From contig CP128835.1 in assembly GCA_030388825.1 (NCBI GenBank), forward strand, positions 1,978,001-2,042,000: a stretch of 64,000 nt of DNA, written 5' to 3'. Shown here piece by piece: positions 61,238-64,000 of the stretch (positions are counted from its first letter, which is position 1; every line of letters starts with the position of its first letter). The stretch comes from Rossellomorea sp. AcN35-11. GTDB taxonomy: Bacteria > Bacillota > Bacilli > Bacillales > Bacillaceae_B. The notes beneath the pieces were generated by a model, which saw only the letters and a program-made list of their open reading frames with translations, had not been told where the DNA came from and did not search any database. The position numbers were made by a program, and so were the translations under genes.

Positions 61238-62522
61238 ATGAATTATAACCAAAATGAAAAGATTGCTCAAATCACTTCTCAAACACTAATTATAGGTGTA
61301 GACATTGCGAAATTCAAGCATGTCGCACGAGCTCAGGATTTGAGGGGATTGGAGTTTGGAACCCCTTGTCACTTTGACAATACCAAAGCCCATTTCGACT
61401 TGTTTCTCAATTGGATCAATCAGTTGATGAACCAAAATAAGATGGACAAGGTGATTATAGGAATGGAACCTACAGGACACTATTGGCTAATCTCGCCCAT
61501 TTCCTGAAAGAAAAGGAGATTAAGTTTGTCGTGGTGAACCCTATGCATGTTAAGAAGTCGAAGGAATTGGATGATAATTCACCAACCAAAAACGATGTGA
61601 AAGATGCCAAAGTAATTGCCCAGTTAGTCAAGGATGGAAGGTATGCTGAACCAAATATTCCGCAAGGAGTTTATGCAGAACTTCGTGTAGCCAGAAAATA
61701 CGCGACCTTTTGACTGTAGATTTACAAGCGATTCAGGGTCAAATTCACAACTGGTTAGATCGCTATTTCCCTGAATTCTTGACCGTTTTTAAGGATTGGG
61801 AAGGGAAAGCAGCACTACAATTATTGAAGTTAAAAGTATTACCACATGAGTTGGAACTTTTATCGGATCAAGACATTCTGACTCATCTTAGAAAGACTGT
61901 AAAACGTGCGGTTGGACTCCGTAAAATTCAAGAGCTGAAACGAGCTGCCAAAGACTCAATTGGCATTCGGGAAGGTTTGAAGATGGCTAAATTAGAGCTT
62001 CGCACTTTACTTGAAAAGTATGAGTTGGTAATCGAAAGGTTCGAAGAACTAGATTCTGATATAGAAGAACTTCTTGAAAAGATTCCTGGTGTTCCACAGA
62101 TGTTAGCTATCACAGGAATAGGCAGGGATACAGTGGCAGGGTTCTTTGCGGAAGTAGGAGACATTAGAAACTACTCCCATCCCCGCCAGATCATTAAATT
62201 GGCTGGACTTAGCCTGAAGGAGAACACCTCTGGAAAGCATAAGGGACTAACGAAAATTACGAAACGAGGAAGGAAGGCACTTAGGGCTCTGCTCTTCCGA
62301 GTAGCTATGCCGTTGGTCGCCAAGAATGCCGCCTTTAAAGCTTTACATCACTATTATACTACTCGACAGAGTAACCCTTTGAAGAAGATGCAGTCCATGA
62401 TTGCCATCTGTAACAAGCTAATACGGATCTTATTTGCGATTGGCACAAAGCATTGTGAATTTAGTGAAGAAAGAATGTTGAAAGACATTCCTCATCTGGC
62501 TTCATTACAGGCCGCAGCCTAA
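61238..62522 (+). pseudogene. IS110-family transposase, two frameshifts
   Basis: DEDD-type transposase of about 430 residues if mended. IIGVDIAKFKHVARA (first Asp), VIIGMEPTGHYW (Glu), KNDVKDAKVIAQL (two Asp) form the RuvC-like site; the C-terminal Tnp_20 domain has ITGIGRDTVAGFFAEVG and LAGLSLKENTSGKHKG with the catalytic serine. Frame shifts lie near 61495 (after GHYWL) and near 61700 (after VARKY, where one base is missing). These are not in homopolymers, so the gene is truly broken. AGGAGG before ATG 61238. Confidence 0.92.
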
Positions 62523-62790
62523 GTTTCACCGTTGCTTTTTAGTATTTTTCTAAAGATTATAGTCATAGACATTTGAAGCACGGATTAGTCAGTAAAACAG
62601 TTAAAGTACGGGCATAGACCCTGTCGGGCAGCATCACTGACATCCACCTCATGGAAAGGTTGGACGAAGGAATTTTAGAGCATAGACTCTGGGAGAAATG
62701 GGAGGGTTGACCTCCGTGAGAATTGTGGAGATCCACCAGTGCGACCATACTTTTACTAGTTAACCACTTTTTGGTTTGAAGTGGCTAGGT
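62523..62790 (+). ncRNA. 3' non-coding end of the IS110 element, candidate bridge/seek RNA region
   Basis: About 260 bases without a gene directly follow the transposase. GGGCATAGACCCTG (62613) and GAGCATAGACTCTGGG (62680) are near repeats, and the segment between them is GC-richer than the surroundings and rich in short complementary runs. IS110/IS1111 elements carry a guide RNA in a non-coding end; in the IS1111 group it is downstream of the gene. The role is inferred from position only. The right boundary of the element is not evident. 62791-62940 shows nothing. Confidence 0.4.
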
Positions 62791-62992
62791 AGGTTAGCTT
62801 TCTTTTTCTCTTTATGCCCAAAATTACCCTTACTTTCAACATCTATCCATACCTCAAATGTCTTAGCTATTTAAATCTCTTAGGAATATTGAGAATAAAC
62901 GAGAAAACAAGAGTTATCTCTTTCTTTATAGAGGGAGTTTAATGGAATACTATGTAAATGTTGTCCTATGGGAAAAAGAGGGAGTGAGTTAT

Positions 62993-63277
62993 ATGGATAA
63001 CGTGATAAAAAGGTTTTTACAATCAGAAATAATGTATCAAGATTTATATGTTGAAATAATAAATTTCATCTCAAACGTTCATATAAGAAATGGCGAGTTT
63101 GAAGGGAACGAGTTCATAATAAAAAAAATGGACCAAGACAACTTTATTATCTTTCCAGAATATACATTTCGTGGTGAAAGCCGAAGAGATATTCCATATA
63201 GTACATCTATTTATAGAAAAAACCTATTAAAAGAAATTAACGATTATGCACAAAAACAAGGAATAAAAATGAAATAG
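62993..63277 (+). CDS. Small hypothetical protein, 94 aa
   Basis: ATG 62993 after GAGGGAGTGA. A second possible start, ATG 62942 with GAGGGAG, adds 17 residues but overlaps TTTAATGGAATA, part of the recurring element. The product (VIKRFLQSEIMYQDLYVEII, FIIFPEYTFRGESRRDIPYS) is soluble and unknown to me. AT-rich. It ends at a recurring element whose hairpin may terminate it. Confidence 0.5.
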   Translation: MDNVIKRFLQSEIMYQDLYVEIINFISNVHIRNGEFEGNEFIIKKMDQDNFIIFPEYTFRGESRRDIPYSTSIYRKNLLKEINDYAQKQGIKMK

Positions 63278-63282
63278 CATAT

Positions 63283-63330
63283 TTCGTTAACGGGGGCGTT
63301 TGCTGAACAAGCAGCCCCCATTTGTTCAAG
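63283..63330. repeat. Recurring accessory-gene element with GC hairpin
   Basis: TTTCGTTAACGGGGGCG, then TTTGCTGAACAAGCAG and CCCCC: arms GGGGGC/GCCCCC and TGCT/AGCA close over the GAAC loop. It works as the terminator of the preceding small gene. Confidence 0.6.
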
Positions 63331-63379
63331 TAAAGAGCATAATTGTTAAATATATAGGCATTAGACAGGAGTTGATTAT

Positions 63380-63919
63380 TTGAAATATTTTATCGGCATT
63401 GTACCTCCAGAAGAATACAAAATAAAAGTTGTGGAGTTTCGTGATAAATGGAAAAATAATTCCATAAGTGATGTAGTCGAACCCCATATCACCTTAAAAG
63501 CTCAAGGTGGTTTAACTACAGATGAAAAATGGCTTAGTATTGTTAAAGAAGTTTGTTACAAAACTAAGCCATTTCTAATATCATTAGCTAAACCAATGTT
63601 TTTTGGTGAAGAAATTCTTTATTTGAGTACTTCATCAAAAGAATTACAAACACTCCACGAAATAATCGTTAGGGAAATTGATCCTCCTAATGAACTAATC
63701 GAGAAATATTTTGAACTTGATAACTTTGTACCACATATGACTTTAGGAAAAACAACTTACGGGTTAACAAAACAAGAACTAATCAATATGGCGAGACTAG
63801 CCGTCAAAGAACTGGTACCACTCCCTGCCTTTGAAGTGAGCTTTGTACGGGTGTATAAAGAAAGTGATCCAAATAGGTACATAAAATACGTAGACATTCC
63901 ATTGAATAAAAATATATAG
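63380..63919 (+). CDS. 2'-5' RNA ligase family protein (2H phosphoesterase)
   Basis: A 179-residue LigT-like protein with both catalytic H-x-T motifs: EPHITLKAQGG near residue 35 and VPHMTLGKTT near residue 120, at the proper spacing for one bilobal domain. The start is TTG 63380 after AGGAGTTG. Such enzymes open or form 2'-phosphodiester bonds in RNA or small nucleotides; the cellular substrate in Bacillus is not known. Stands alone between recurring elements. Confidence 0.87.
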   Translation: MKYFIGIVPPEEYKIKVVEFRDKWKNNSISDVVEPHITLKAQGGLTTDEKWLSIVKEVCYKTKPFLISLAKPMFFGEEILYLSTSSKELQTLHEIIVREIDPPNELIEKYFELDNFVPHMTLGKTTYGLTKQELINMARLAVKELVPLPAFEVSFVRVYKESDPNRYIKYVDIPLNKNI

Positions 63920-63975
63920 ATCTTCTAAGATAAGGAGGGATTTCTGAAAGGTTTGACAGCTGTTCTTCAGCCTTT

Positions 63976-64000
63976 TCTTTATTCAACTAACGGAGCAGGT
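63976..64000. repeat. Recurring accessory-gene element, cut by the window end
   Basis: TTCTTTATTCAACTAACGGA followed by GCAGG, the beginning of another copy after the RNA-ligase-like gene. Confidence 0.45.

Noticed and set aside
58903..64000. A CRISPR array or a classical integron
   Set aside because: The recurring elements are spaced by whole genes and vary in sequence, there are no cas genes, and no integron integrase is in the window.
1..64000. tRNA and rRNA genes
   Set aside because: I found no cloverleaf with a GGTTCGAATCC-type T arm and no rRNA-like stretch on either strand by reading; a scan with a tRNA finder could settle this.

Overview
The window reads as chromosome of a low-to-mid GC, spore-former-type Bacillaceae bacterium. 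The basis is the ytxK-ackA neighbourhood next to argGH, AGGAGG-type ribosome binding sites, perfect cre and ARG-box sites, many GTG/TTG starts, and a kdgR-kdgK-kdgA core as in Bacillus subtilis. A TRAP transporter and an NhaC antiporter would suit a marine or saline member (for example a Rossellomorea-like Bacillus), but the genus is inference.

Layout. 0-7 kb is conserved core: the 3' end of ytxK, ackA with a CcpA site at the activating position, an EcsC-like gene, AhrC-type boxes and argGH, and a universal stress gene. 7.2-12.9 kb is a five-gene sensor/efflux operon with the layout of lnrJKLMN (two-component system plus ABC exporter). 13-22 kb is mixed and AT-richer: an mgtC/sapB gene behind a strongly structured leader, an ECF sigma/anti-sigma pair, a PadR regulator with a HAAS-SEDS fusion, an MFS pump, a CGNR zinc-finger regulator, and an XRE/membrane-protein pair. 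22-28 kb is a glycerophosphoryl-compound operon (glpP, ugpC, ugpA, ugpE, ugpB, and a frameshifted ugpQ). 28-32.7 kb holds a DUF4386 protein, a Crp/Fnr regulator, a UspA gene sitting inside a local duplication, and an EamA transporter. 32.8-40 kb is a sugar-acid operon: kdgR (two frameshifts), kdgK, hxlA/hxlB-like genes, kdgA (one frameshift), dctPQM and a KdgF-like cupin. An Lrp regulator follows.

42.4-49.7 kb is a patch of foreign or decaying DNA. It is bounded by two truncated IS6-family remnants in direct orientation and holds an acyltransferase plus two-component system, remnants of surface proteins (SBBP/DUF7948 and CWB2 types), a VOC protein and a membrane protein. Genes cut by the IS remnants lie outside on each side (HAD hydrolase, alpha/beta hydrolase). 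50.4-56.3 kb is an M20 hydrolase, an NhaC antiporter, an unusual regulator, a dipeptide-epimerase-type enolase and an acetyltransferase; a shared direct-repeat operator ties them together. 56.5-58.6 kb is an OmpR/EnvZ-type two-component system. 58.9-64 kb is AT-rich and made of isolated single genes (HExxH protein, UPF0489 peptide-arginase-like protein, lipoprotein, a broken IS110 element, a small unknown, a 2'-5' RNA ligase-like protein), several separated by a recurring motif.

The most interesting unexplained signals are: (1) the recurring TTCTTCAAYTAACGGG / TTTAAYGGAATAAGG elements around single accessory genes; (2) hxlAB-like genes inside a kdg operon with three tandem 13-bp-spaced operators; (3) the conserved direct repeat shared by the nhaC and regulator/epimerase promoters; (4) the two-state leader of the mgtC gene; (5) a long 3' non-coding end on the IS110 copy. 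Several apparent pseudogenes differ from an intact frame by exactly one extra base in a homopolymer run, so assembly error must be excluded before calling them real.
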